Assembly: GCA_009792885.1 (NCBI GenBank)
Contig: WMCF01000026.1
Coordinates: 2,232,001 to 2,296,000 of the forward strand
Reading direction: 5' to 3'
Source: Eremophila alpestris peregrina
Taxonomy: Eukaryota; Chordata; Aves; Passeriformes; Alaudidae
DNA: 64,000 nucleotides
Position numbers and translations under genes: made by a program. The notes beneath the pieces were generated by a model. It was given only the letters and a program-made list of their open reading frames with translations. It did not search any database and was not told the origin of the DNA. Below are positions 35,711-47,260 of the stretch, in pieces (the stretch's first letter is position 1; every line of letters begins with the position of its first letter).

Positions 35711-35777
35711 GGGGGTGTTATTGTTGTTTTTAGCTTTGTGGTTTTGGTTTTTTTGGGTTTTTTTTTTTGGGGGGGGG
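35711..35777. repeat. T/G-rich low-complexity tract ending in G9
   Basis: The plus strand is almost pure T and G, with GGGGG at 35711-35715, GGG at 35755-35757 and nine G at 35769-35777 separated by T runs. It is possibly quadruplex-forming and likely unstable in length. Confidence 0.75.
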
Positions 35778-37728
35778 TGTGTTTCTTTTGTACATTAATT
35801 AGCTTTAGCTTAGAGGTTTTAAACTTTGTATTTAGACATTTTATTATTCTAATATGGGAGGGTCTGCACTCCAAGGGTTCATGTCTGTCAAAATGCTTTG
35901 TATAGATATCAGAAGGAAAGGATGTTTTTCTCCAAGAATTTAAAAGTCTGTGAGGAATTTATATAATTCAAATTACACTGAAATATGCAGTAGTGCTTGT
36001 GAAATGGGTCTTAGTATGTGTTTTTCATGTAAATTTTTTTCTTGTTTTATATTGTATCATCTCTTCTTAGTGCCAAGGTGAAATATTACATATTTCAAAA
36101 TGTCTGTTTAAAACCTTAACTAATGGCCTGAAATATTTAACATCCATTACAAAACTAAAAGGCCTCAAAGTTTGTCCTTTTTTTCAACATGTAACATTTT
36201 AAATAGATATCCTTATTGAATCAAAATTGATCTCATGAGAAATACTTCAATCAATCATCTTCAAAATGACTTAAGCAAGAAGTACAAAGAATATAATTTA
36301 AATCATAGGATGATTTCACTTGAATGAAATCTCCAGAGGTCTTTTGGTCAAGAGCCAAATTTAAATTCAGCTTTTTACTAAAGGAATTTTAGCCTGACTT
36401 TTATTATTGAATCTAAGCTGCAGACTATTCCATCTGTTCAAAATAATGACCAAAATGTAACAGAAATGACTGCTTATCAAGTATGTATTGATTTGCACAG
36501 GCTGGGAATGATGGCTTGTGCTTTTTATTTTTCATTAATCTGCAGACAGACTTTAACTCACTAGAACTTGCGCAAGAAAACTACTTTTTACAGCTTGTGA
36601 TAAAGACAGGTTGACATTTAATTTACAAAGATAATGGGATCATGCCCAAGTGTTGGAAATTTACAGAAAGTGCTGAATTTTCTAAGGCATGAATGTAGCA
36701 GGTGTAGGTCATTGAAAATGACTGTGACATGCAGGAAACTGAAGAGGTAGGAATACCTATTTCTCAAGGAAAAGAGGAAGGACATGAAAGAAACATGATT
36801 TGAATGAAGAAATACAGAAATAAGCCAAGCATAGCCATAAATTTTAAATTTTGATTGATGAGGCTCTATATGTAGACTTTAAAAAAGAAGTTAACTTGCA
36901 CATAATGAAAACTTGTGTTCTCTTAATTTATGTGTATAAAAATGCCATATGTCTGAGGGTAATTTTAATTGAAAGAAGAGTAAAAGATGAGATCAGAAGA
37001 GTGCTTATCTTATGTTTGTAAGTCAAACTGATATCATAATGTACCTTTAAGATGGGTTACTGTCGCTTTGGAAAAATGAATAGATTTAAGGGAAGAAATC
37101 CATTTAGAAGAACATACTTCCATAAACCTTTTTCCTGAGTTAATAGTAATCATCTCCAAAGAAACAAAGAAAGCAACAAACCCAGAAAGCCTTCCTAATT
37201 AAGAAAACTGATGTTTCAAAATGCTTGCTGCAAATTGAGTGCTCTCATCTCCCAGTGAGAGCCTGCCCACCTCTGGATTCTCACTCAGCCTAGAGTTTTC
37301 CATAGTTAACACCTGCCTCTGTATTTTGTTGAACTGAGACATTAGGTTATACAAGGAGTGTTATTTGCATAATATTGTGCTCATAGATGCTTTAGAAAAC
37401 AGTAATTATAGAAATATCCTATGGATTTTACATGGAGTAGTGGTGCTTTCCATAACCCATATGTAAAGGAGTTATACTAAATAAATGAGAAACAGCTATT
37501 TAGTGGTTCACAATGGATTTAAAACCTGAGGGTACAACTACAATCTCTCAAGACAACAGTCTATGGTATCTACAAGTACTTTGATGTGACTTGGTAAATA
37601 TTAGTTTTCTAGTGAGTCAGATCAACAGCAGCCTCAGAAGTGACAGAAAATGCCTTTTCCTAGAGACTTAAAGAATATGGCCCCAAGTTTTTTTTTTATT
37701 TAGCAATACAATGAAAATGCTGCACAGG
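35778..37728. other. Unique AT-rich non-coding stretch
   Basis: No gene or transposon is recognised. There is no long open frame. Confidence 0.55.
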
Positions 37729-37745
37729 TGGCCAGCAGAGGGAAA
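37729..37745 (+). promoter_or_regulatory. CTCF-like binding site
   Basis: TGGCCAGCAGAGGGAAA matches the vertebrate CTCF motif (YGRCCASYAGRKGGCRS) at 15 of 17 positions, including all of the GGCCASYAGRKGG core. The last C and the final S differ. CTCF binds such sites to set chromatin loop anchors and insulators. Orientation on the plus strand would matter for looping. Occupancy cannot be read from sequence. Confidence 0.4.
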
Positions 37746-37926
37746 GAACCATATTCTGGAAGAAAATGGTTATTGAGGGAGACTTGTGTACAAAAAAAAT
37801 CTTGCATTATACTTGTTCTGTGTTGACTGCAAAGTTGTTGGCCAGAGTTGTGTGCGCTGTTGAACACCAGTTTAGCTGCACTTTTTGGTGGTAATACTAT
37901 GCTGTCCTCATCAAAAAAGTATTACT

Positions 37927-38097
37927 ATGGGCTGCTCAACTTGCTGCTTCTTAGTTGCTGCTTTTGTGCTTGTTTTTGCTGTCTTAAAACCCATTCCCAC
38001 TCCTGAAGAAGTGCTCAGCCTTGCACGAGATTTGTCAGCTCTTTCCTTAGTACCTACCTTCCTTGAGTACAGACATAGCCCCTACAATGTAATCTAA
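37927..38097 (+). CDS. Small ORF, 56 codons, candidate micropeptide (unrecognised)
   Basis: The ATG at 37927 has A at -3 and G at +4, a good Kozak context. An upstream in-frame ATG at 37885 lacks G at +4. The predicted peptide starts MGCSTCCFLVAAFVLVFAVL, a Cys-rich N-terminus running straight into a hydrophobic stretch long enough for a membrane segment or signal anchor. A more polar tail follows (PTPEEVLSLARDLSAL and then about 20 residues) to a TAA stop. An M-G-C start of this kind could be acylated. I recognise no family, see no promoter or codon bias, and a chance ORF of this size is common in 64 kb. Confidence 0.12.
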   Translation: MGCSTCCFLVAAFVLVFAVLKPIPTPEEVLSLARDLSALSLVPTFLEYRHSPYNVI

Positions 38098-38961
38098 TTC
38101 CTGGCTTTTCAAGTTTTTTGAATGACTGGCTTTGCTCCTCTGGTGTGGTGCATTTTCCCCTATCCCCTAGCTCCGTGCTTGCCATGTTTTGAAGTCTTAT
38201 AGCTTCTAACTAATCTATCCAAAAGTCCATATCCTAAATGGAAAAAGGAAAAAAATATTAATACCAGGTGAAAATAAAAATGGAGTTTAATATTCAGTGG
38301 GTGTTCTACAGTTCTTCAGATGAAGATGATGGAGCTTTTCTTAAGGTAATGCAGTTGCTCTCAAGGGCCTTATTTATTTAGAAGCAGGAATGATCATCAT
38401 TAACAATTTGTACAGGGTCTCAATATCTGTATAAGGGAAGGGGCAGAGAGATTATTCCTTGGTTGTTTGCAGAGATCCTGGTGTTGAAATTTCTATTTTC
38501 TTCTTTAAATTTGGACTAATATTTATGTGCAGTAACAAGTGTTACTGAAGCCAGCAGTGTTCTATTTAAGTTGTGAAAGTACCACAGTTTTCTTCTACAA
38601 TAAAATAACAAACTGCTATAATATATTCTGGGATTATAATACTGTAGTTATACTGCTAAATATGTGGTTTGTTTAAAAAGAGCCCTGCTATGATAAAGAG
38701 TCATGTTATTGCTCTGCAGTAGCTTTATTAGTATCTTTTTAGCTTCACAAGCTTATGAAGTTTTGTTTTTGTTAGGGTGAATGTTTACATATTGGTGTCT
38801 GTTGGCAAAACTAAAACTGTTGACCTTTCCAGTTCTTGCTGCTTTAACAGGGACTTGATAAACTTACAGTAAATTGAAAATTTTCTCATAGTTCAGGTGA
38901 ATTTATAGATATGTTTCATGACACAGGAATGGGAAAGCTGTCATCTTGAACTTGGAAGAGT

Positions 38962-38986
38962 TCTCACTGAGCTCTTCTCAGTGAGA
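38962..38986. repeat. Perfect 10-bp hairpin
   Basis: TCTCACTGAG (38962-38971) and CTCAGTGAGA (38977-38986) are exact reverse complements around the 5-nt loop CTCTT. Pairing beyond the stem is weak. It is a strong short hairpin of unknown role. Confidence 0.8.
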
Positions 38987-41900
38987 CTTTCAGAAACTGG
39001 GGCACATTTAAATTTTAACTTTGTGAGTTTAAATAAATTCAATCTACTCAAACTCTAGTTGAAATTATTTTATGAGTTTGCCAAATCCTGGTTTATTATA
39101 GCAGTTCATAAATTGTTTTGCTAGCAACTTCTTATTGCTCTAGGTTAAAAAAAATATTAAATTTTTATACAAATGTTTACCTATACATGCTTATTATTGT
39201 AATGTGGAAATGCATACCTAATATGGGCAGAAGTCAAGGATGGGTTGATATTTTTGAATTTCAGAGTAACACTAGGTTTGTTGCCTGTTTACAGTAAAGT
39301 TCTGAGAGAGTTTGCAGGAAAAAAAAAAGAAAATAGGAAGTGCTGTAGTTAAACAGCTCTCAGCAGGAGAGTGTTTTTCTTTTGGTGTCTTGGGAGAACA
39401 GGGGCAGGAAGGAGACCCCTGGGGAAGGGGAGTTGTGTTTGATGCTGGATCTGTCAGTTTTGCAATACACCATCTTTAAAGCAATCTCACTGAGCTCAAA
39501 GGAATTGTGGTTAATGTTGATCCTTGACACTACTGTCCACAAAACCATTTGTATTTTACTCTTTTTTAGTTTACTGGTGTAAAATACAACATTATCAGGC
39601 AGAGCAAGAGTGAATTTTATAATCTGAGTGCTGAATAAAGAGTTAAAGATGGTATTTTCACATAGCAGAACAACTTTGAATATGCTTTGCAAATACTGCC
39701 ACCAAATGACTAAAATGAACATGTAAGGACTGTGCTATTTCACATTTAAGACATTAAAAATATGAGCTTTTCTTGTAAGTATTTTTGACACAATGACTTA
39801 TCCAATGTCCCAACATTTTAATTGATGTGATAAGCAGAGATTGCCACATGGTGCATTTTTGTAAATAAACATCTGGCTGGACAGAATACTCAGGATATTT
39901 TGCAATATAAAGAGGTCAAGTTATAGAAGCATGCTGCTTAGGAAAGCCATGTCCAGTGTTGTTGAGAGCTTTTTTAACAATAATTGGCTTAATTGTGCCT
40001 TACTCAGGAAAGGATTTCATGAAAAAGAAATACCTAATAAACATGGAAAATATTAATTCAAAGATTTGCCTGATTTTGGCAGATAGAAAAGCATCAAAAT
40101 CTCTGGTTGCATCCTGGTCTGGAATGAGAAATATACATATTTTATACATCTTTTTATGAATCTTTTCCTTGTTGTTGTGGGAATTGAGCTACAGCAACAG
40201 GGACTGCAATAACTAGTGTGAAAATACTTGTCATGCTTGAACTTCATAAAATATATGTAATATTTATATAAGGATCTTTATGAATTACTGTAATATTATC
40301 TATATAATTATCAACTGTAGTCAAACAGTAGGCAACTATTCATTCAGGAAAAGCATTCATTCATCAGTTATGTCCAAGCCCAAGCAAAGGAGGACAAAGA
40401 ATGGTTTCCAGCTTTTCATGAATAAGCAGCTCTGTTTTGATTGCAAATCTGTTTGTCATAGCAAAAGGCATAAGAACAGCTCATCTTAACAGACAATTTA
40501 GGCAGTTGTAAGTGGTTCAGGAATACTGTGAGATGGTCAGAAAGGAAGATCAGTGAAAAGTAGTGATTTTTATTGTTATTTTAGAATAATTTTTATTACT
40601 ATATTTATGGTTATAACAATACTAATCAAATGTTGATTGTACTTACTTTTATTATAAGAGTTCAAACATGGAAATTTAGGAGATCCGAGCTGGAATGTTC
40701 TTGCATTTAATTTCTCCTCCTGCTTCCACACCCCCTGTGTTTTCTCCTCCTCTCTATTGCTTTGCTTTTATGCTCTGGTATTCATTGGGCTTTGATAAGT
40801 TTACTCCTTCTTATGCAGATTTTCCATAGAGAATACTGGTATCCATAACCCTTGCTGTCCCTGTAAGGGTTATATACTTCAAATGAACACATCCAGTGTT
40901 TGAGCCCAGAGATAATAGAATCCAGGCAGAGTAGAAGTAGTTGAGAATTTGTGGGGTTTTAATGAATTAGAGTCTTTAAATTTCAATTACTTTAGGGGCT
41001 GCTGGTAGAAGATGAGCAATTAGCAAACTGTAGGTGAGAAAGGGGTGAAGGATTGGCCAAATCTTCCTGGGTAAAAAATGGAAAAAAAATCATGATTTGT
41101 GTAGGTCTTTTACCTCTGTGAGACCTGCTATAAGTATTTTAGTTTCCTATAGGCAGAAAATAGTGTTGGCTATTGTCTCAGAACTAAAGCAGTATCTTGA
41201 GTATATTCAGAAAATAATTATTGCCTTAGAAAGACTTTCATGTCAGGTTGTAAAATCCAGCTGTCAATAAACATAAGCTTTTAGGGCTGGCCATAGAGCT
41301 TCCTTTTCCTCTGTAGAGTTTAGGTGGAAACAATTAGAACAAATCAGATTATCTACAGAATACAGTTTTGACTATTCTAGTCTTTTTTAAATTCCTCTGA
41401 GGGTGTGGTGGAAGTACTTTTCATTCAATCAAGTCATATGTATGTTCTCTCACACTTTAATTCAGCTTGAAATACAGCAGTTACTAACGGGTTAATGCTT
41501 TTGGAAAGCCTCAGGCTGAAATAATAACAGTTGGGAAGAAATTTCACTTTGTCAAGTAAAAAATGTCATCCAATATTGTTTGCTATTAAAATCAGTGCAT
41601 AATTCAGCCTTTTAGTTCTTTTTATGAAAAGAAGAAGAAAAAGATCTTTTAGGCCTAATTTGTTTCCAGGATCCACATCTGTGCAGTTGGAGTACATTCT
41701 TTGTCATAATAGCAGCTGATGAGACAACTTATGTTTACTCTAAACAGGGCTGGAAATTTTTAAAAATTGAGATGATTTTTCCCCTTACCCTAAATTTTGC
41801 ACACTCAAGAATGCTGTTAAGTACTACTTTGCCCGGAGTAATAGCTACTTGACATTAGGAAAATGTGAAAGTTGTATTTATAATCAAAAGTTCAGAGTGT

Positions 41901-42834
41901 GGGAACATGTGGTTTTGAGATGTGTGAAGAATGGCCCAAGCACTTGAAATTTAATGAAGGGCTTGCTACAGTTTGAAAAACACATTTTTGCTCACATCTT
42001 CAGTCTCCCTGGTACACCTTTGTTTCCCACCCTCTCTTTTACTTCCATGCTGGTGCAAATTTTCATTAATATCCACTTTTCAAACATACTTTGCTGACCC
42101 ATAAGGAAAGCAGTGTCTTTTTAGGTGTTAAGCAATTACCTCACCCAAAAGTTCCACTCTGTGGGTTTCCCTCTCTTCTGCCTTTAGTGCATTATAACTG
42201 GGGTCAACATTATGGAAAAGGGATTTTTTTGTAATGGTGCCCTGCCATTCCACATAGTAGGTAGCTGGTAGAGTAAAACAATGAAGTATGCAAGCACAGC
42301 ATCAGTTCTGCTTAAGTTTTGAGTGTTTTGGAGGGACTGTTCTCCAACATTTGACTTACCAACAACAGATCTTCACCTATCCTATTTTATTCATCTTCTT
42401 TAAGCATTTATACCCATGTTGTACTGTAAATAGAAGGACTGAGGAAGTTTTTTTTTTCCTTTTCCTTTGAATTTTTATAGTTATGGAAGCAGGTATTATT
42501 TTCTTCCTGAGAAATCAGAAAATAAACAATATAGTAACTGGCTGTTCTTCCCACTGAGGAATGAATCTACTGTCTTGTTGAATCTATCCATATTTTAAAC
42601 AATTTACTCTACACTAAATTATGGAATGTTGCTTCAGGTGGAAAGAGGAGTGTCTGCAGCACTTCTCACCCCAGCTGATTACAGGCTGGGTAGGAGGTAC
42701 AACTTTGTCACATCACACTGCCATACTCATTTCCAGTAATGAACACAGGGACAGCTGGGGTGGCCTGGTGATGGGCCATGTAGCCAGGCAATCCAAAGCC
42801 AAGTGACTGCTGAGAATAGCAGACACTCGAGGAG

Positions 42835-42860
42835 GAAAAACAGACATGAAAAACAGACAT
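42835..42860. repeat. Two perfect copies of a 13-bp unit
   Basis: GAAAAACAGACAT occurs at 42835-42847 and again at 42848-42860 with no differences. Confidence 0.9.
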
Positions 42861-43538
42861 CAGCTCAGCAGTGGTGGAAGGAGCTCTGCCAGCTAGGCAT
42901 CTCCTGACCTGTATGAACTGAATGTGGGAAGGTCTCCTTGAGCTTGTGAAAAGCTGGTTTGTGACACAATACTCATGTAGTGTTCACTGACTGTAGGGTG
43001 GAGATTCTCAAGTTCTCAAGGAGTTTCAAGCTCTGAAACTCTGAGTTTTGTGAGAAAAGCAAATAAATTCCAGCTAAGCAGGTATATTTTCCATCATTGA
43101 TTGCTGAACCTCTTGGGAACTATTCATGTTGCTCTGTGCTATGCTGAATATCAGTTTATTGGAGGATTGGCCTTTTGCTTAATCTCCTGTGGTTTACTTT
43201 GCTGCTTCCCATTGTGTGGGGGCTTTTTTACATCTGCTAAGCTTTGGTTTTGGCTGCCCTTTCATATAGTCCTGATGTGAATCTTGGCAGTTCTGATGAC
43301 TTTGGCACAGAGGTAAATGCTACTCCTGGACATGCTCAAGCCATTGAGGACCATATTCTATTCAGATTAAACCCACATTTTTTCCCCTTTACCCATTGTA
43401 ATTATTAATATATAAATTAGAAAGGTAATACAAGCTGGTGATTATTACTATTATCATTTGAGTTTTTTGTTTATATGTAGATCTCATAACATCTTTTAAA
43501 GAGTTATCAAAATAGAGCTTGAACTGATTAATGGAGTG

Positions 43539-43557
43539 CATAACATACGTTATGTAA
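43539..43557. promoter_or_regulatory. Palindrome overlapping a PAR-bZIP consensus
   Basis: CATAAC-ATAC-GTTATG is an inverted repeat (43539-43554). TTATGTAA at 43550-43557 is a perfect TTAYGTAA match for HLF/TEF/DBP/NFIL3-type factors. It is a single site with no promoter nearby. Confidence 0.25.
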
Positions 43558-45271
43558 AGAAATTTCTAAAAAAATACTTACCCTGGAAAAAATGCATGGC
43601 TACATATTGAAATGAAATGTAGCAGCTGTTACAAAGATAGATTTTCACCCTCATCTCCACCTCCAAAACTGAGGTTAGAATTTGACTAGTCAGTCACAGT
43701 GGGAGAAACTGAACTGAAATATAGTGACAGCTTAATTTTTAAAAGCTGCCATATCTTTCCAGGTAGCGCAATTGAATAATATTTTAGCTGGGGAGCTTTT
43801 GGAAGCTTAAACCTGACAGGTATGCATATGCAGTAAATCAATAAAAAGCTTTCTCCTCTGGCATCTAAGAGGATTGCCTTTAGTTTTATTTGGAAAATAT
43901 TGAATTCTTCTCTTTTTTTTTCCCCTTTCATTTGCTATATTATTTAATATTACATTGTAGCCTCAGTAAAATGAAAATAAGACAGATTCTGTTTTCAGTA
44001 ACTTCAGCTGGCGTTTTCTTTTAGTGTAACTCACCAGGAGATTCAGGTTTCTTTCACAAGATTGCATGAAAAGGTTAGACAACTCAGCATTGAAATAGTG
44101 AATCTTAATCAAAACATTTCAAATTCTTAACAAAGTAAAAAAAGCAGACTGTATGAAAAATCCCACAATTACTTATCACTAACATAGAACAATTTTCAAG
44201 AGTCAATACTGTAAAGAAATTAAACATTGACATGGATAATTTTTTTATCCTAGTGCTTGCAGTCAGCTTTGTCATAAAATACACCTAATTTTGCTTTAAG
44301 AAGCCAGAAAATATCTGGTGAATGCTGTGGAAGGACCCTTGAAAAAATAAAGGGACAAGTAAATTTTTTAGTCATTTAAGTCTTATGTAATTAGAAATAA
44401 TTGACATTTCCACAGCATCCATGTTGAAAAACAGCTGTCAAAGATTTTTTTGTGAAGGAGGAGGTTAAGTAAACACACATCATGTTTACAGAATGTTCAT
44501 CATTCCTTCAAACAAGTACTAACTGATCTAATTAAAAAAAAAAAAACCCAAACCAGTAAGAATATTGTTAATAGTTCACAAATGTGGAAAAATAGAATTC
44601 TATAATCTCTATTCTCATGTGTCTAAAATTTTGTTTGTTTGCTTATTCTAGTTGAAGTGAACTCCATCTTTCCTGTTCTTTATATCTCCAATGGGAAAGA
44701 AGATTCATGTGTGTTGGTGTCACGCCTTCATTTAATAAAATGTTTCATAACTTTTCCCTTTTTCCGTTTTCCATTATTTTTTGTGACCAAATCAGTTTCA
44801 GTTACAGCAGAGAGACACCCACAGTAACAACACAGATTGTGTTCCTCTCTTGTCCTTTCACATTGTAACTTTGCCACAATTCTTGCTTTGCTGATGTGTT
44901 TGTGCTACTCCTTGTAGTTTCTACAAAGCGCTGGGGAAAGTGCTATTCCTTCTGCTTGCCCAGCAATGTCTATGGGAAAATTTGATTATAAAATATATTC
45001 TTTGCATCTTAGAAGAAAGAAGTATGGCAAAGCTGTTTGTGAAACTCATTTGTGATTCCTTGATTAGAAGTACTTATTTACTAACAGGCTGACAAAGGCT
45101 CCCAAGCCATGGCATTTGGTGGAAAAGAGATAATGTGCTAAGAAACAGGATGCAATTTTTCTGCATGCCAGCTTGCTGGGGACTATTATTGCTCTATTCT
45201 CTGCAGAGTTTCTGCTCTGAGTGACAATTTAAAGCACAGAACCAATATTTGTTCAAGCAGAAATTATCTGG

Positions 45272-45298
45272 GTGTATATATGTGCATACACACACATG
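45272..45298. repeat. Alternating TA/CA purine-pyrimidine repeat
   Basis: GTGTATATATGTGCATACAC followed by ACACATG is an imperfect, quasi-palindromic alternating purine-pyrimidine tract of 27 bp. It is a microsatellite-like segment that could adopt Z-DNA or a cruciform. Confidence 0.75.
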
Positions 45299-46769
45299 TC
45301 TAGAGCTGGAACATTTGAAGAGAAATCAGCTTTTTGTGGTTACCACAGAATAACATAGTGGAAGTTTTCTGAATGGGGGCTCCCTATTCTTCCTATTGAC
45401 TAATTAAAATGCTGCATGCTTTATGGAGTTTGCTTCCAAATAATTAAGATCTTTATTAATCATTCTTTCCTGCTTTCTCTTCCACTGCTGCCTCATTTTG
45501 CTAGCAAGTATTAGACCGTACATTCTTTAAGACTTGATGTTTAGCAGTTACTGGTTTACAGCATAATGTGCACTTTGAAGATAAGAACTCTAAAGGCTTT
45601 GTAAGTATAGAAAAAATTCTCTTGATTTTGTCTATTCTGTTGTCTGTAATCAGCTGTGTGTAAAGCATCAGTGAAAGATGGTTTGCTGCATTCTTCCCTA
45701 CAGGGATAATATAGATGTGGAGTGTTTGCCTTCTCAGGCTCAGAGATATGTGCCAAGTCTACTGGCTTTGCCCTGGCTCACAAGCCATTTCCCACGTGGA
45801 AGGCATTAATGTGGCACTGTACTGGTGGTCTGGAAGTCAGCCTCTGTCACTGTGAGCACTGCTGTCTGCTGATGTGGCTAAGTGGCTTCTTGGCTCATAT
45901 CTCTCCAAGGGCATATAAGCAATAACCATAAAGGAATGCTCACCAACAGTCTTGCTTCCATAGCAAATGCACTCGAGCAAGGGATAGCACTGCTGTGCTT
46001 TCATTTATTTGAGAGTGTGATTTTGTGTGTGTGTGATTTCAAGATATTTCTTCATGAATAAATGAGAAATCTGGAAGTTGGAACTGCTGAACTTAATCAG
46101 TTGTTTACCTAGATGGATCTTTATAACTCTCACTTTCCTTTTAAACCTGGCAGTCTTTGAAGTGTGCATAGATAAAAGCTTTACCAACAGACCTCTTTTT
46201 ATTTATCAGCTATGTATATAAGGAACTGAGAACAGTATGCTTAATTCAAAATAAAAGTAACACGGTGAATTTCCATCAATTAATTCGTTTCCACCTATTT
46301 TCAAATGCTGTATTTCTTTTTTTTTTTCTTCCCCTTGTAATGTTATGCCTTATTGTGTTTAGCATTTCCATCTTACCCAGAAGTTTATTGGCCAATATTT
46401 CCAAGAATTGCTTTTTTTATCTAGATGTGAAAGGGTAGTTTAATCTAAAAGACCAGCACATTGTCAGGCCATAATCTACTTTTCAAATGGAGCGCAAGAT
46501 TATTATTTTTCTCTGGTACTGAGGGTGACAAACAGAACTGTGGAAGGCTATTGCTTGAAATTCCTGAGTTGGTTCACAGCTTTACTCACAACAGGATTGT
46601 TGGGCTAAAAGTAGGCTAATTCAGAAATGAAAAGGTTATATTTTTTAGGGGGTAATTTTTTGATTGTTTGTTGTAGCACAGTGTCACCCATCAGGTCATT
46701 CCATGCATCTCAATTATAGGGGAAGCATAACAGTAGTTTTCCATACTATAAAAGTCTTTGGAGCTTTTG

Positions 46770-47260
46770 TGCAATGGCCAGCCATGTTGATTGATTGGCA
46801 GAGATGATTTGATCCGCACAACTTTTGTTCCTGTTAAAGAACATTAAGTGGTTTAGATTTGTACCTAATGTTAATGAACCTGTTAGCAGACCAGGTGGTT
46901 GGCAACATCATCTAATTGCTTCCAGCCGGATTCTGCTAGTTGGGAATGAGATGCATGGAAGAGCAGAAAGTTAATTTTTAAAATGTATGAACATACAATT
47001 AGAATAGCAATTTATCTGTTGCAGAAGTCTATAAGAATATGCCTACTTTGCAGCACTGGCAAGCAGCTGTAATCAAAAGAATCAAAAGTCATGTTGTCAA
47101 ATAATTTCATGCTGAGATGGCGCCCTGTTGACCTTTCTGGGCGCAGAGTGGGAAATGGCTCAGTAAAGCATCCTTGTGCAGTATATGCCCCTTCAAGATA
47201 CTTGTCTAAATTATGTTGAATAATTCATGGTAAGCTAATTAGTTAATTAGTGTTCCATTC
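46770..47260. promoter_or_regulatory. Candidate conserved non-coding element / enhancer
   Basis: This complex, non-repetitive stretch carries several CpGs in a CpG-poor window (GATCCGCAC, AGCCGGATT, TGGCGCCC, GGGCGCAG). It also has homeodomain-like sites, including two TAATTAG copies one base apart (47236-47242 and 47244-47250), and an E-box-like CAGGTGGT. GCGCCC and GGGCGC flank a 13-nt spacer near 47120-47145. Motif-dense unique sequence of this kind is typical of developmental enhancers. This is inference from composition only; no conservation data are available. Confidence 0.25.

Larger units (their letters stand above)
37746..42834. other. Unique non-coding stretch
   Basis: No known gene or transposon is recognised. 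It contains the small ORF at 37927-38097, the hairpin at 38962-38986 and many short A/T runs. The frame at 39360-39722 (minus, 120 codons) shows no family resemblance. Confidence 0.5.
42861..46769. other. Unique non-coding stretch
   Basis: No gene or transposon is recognised. It includes the palindromic bZIP-like site at 43539-43557, the TA/CA repeat at 45272-45298 and a short (TG)n at about 46024-46035. Confidence 0.5.
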
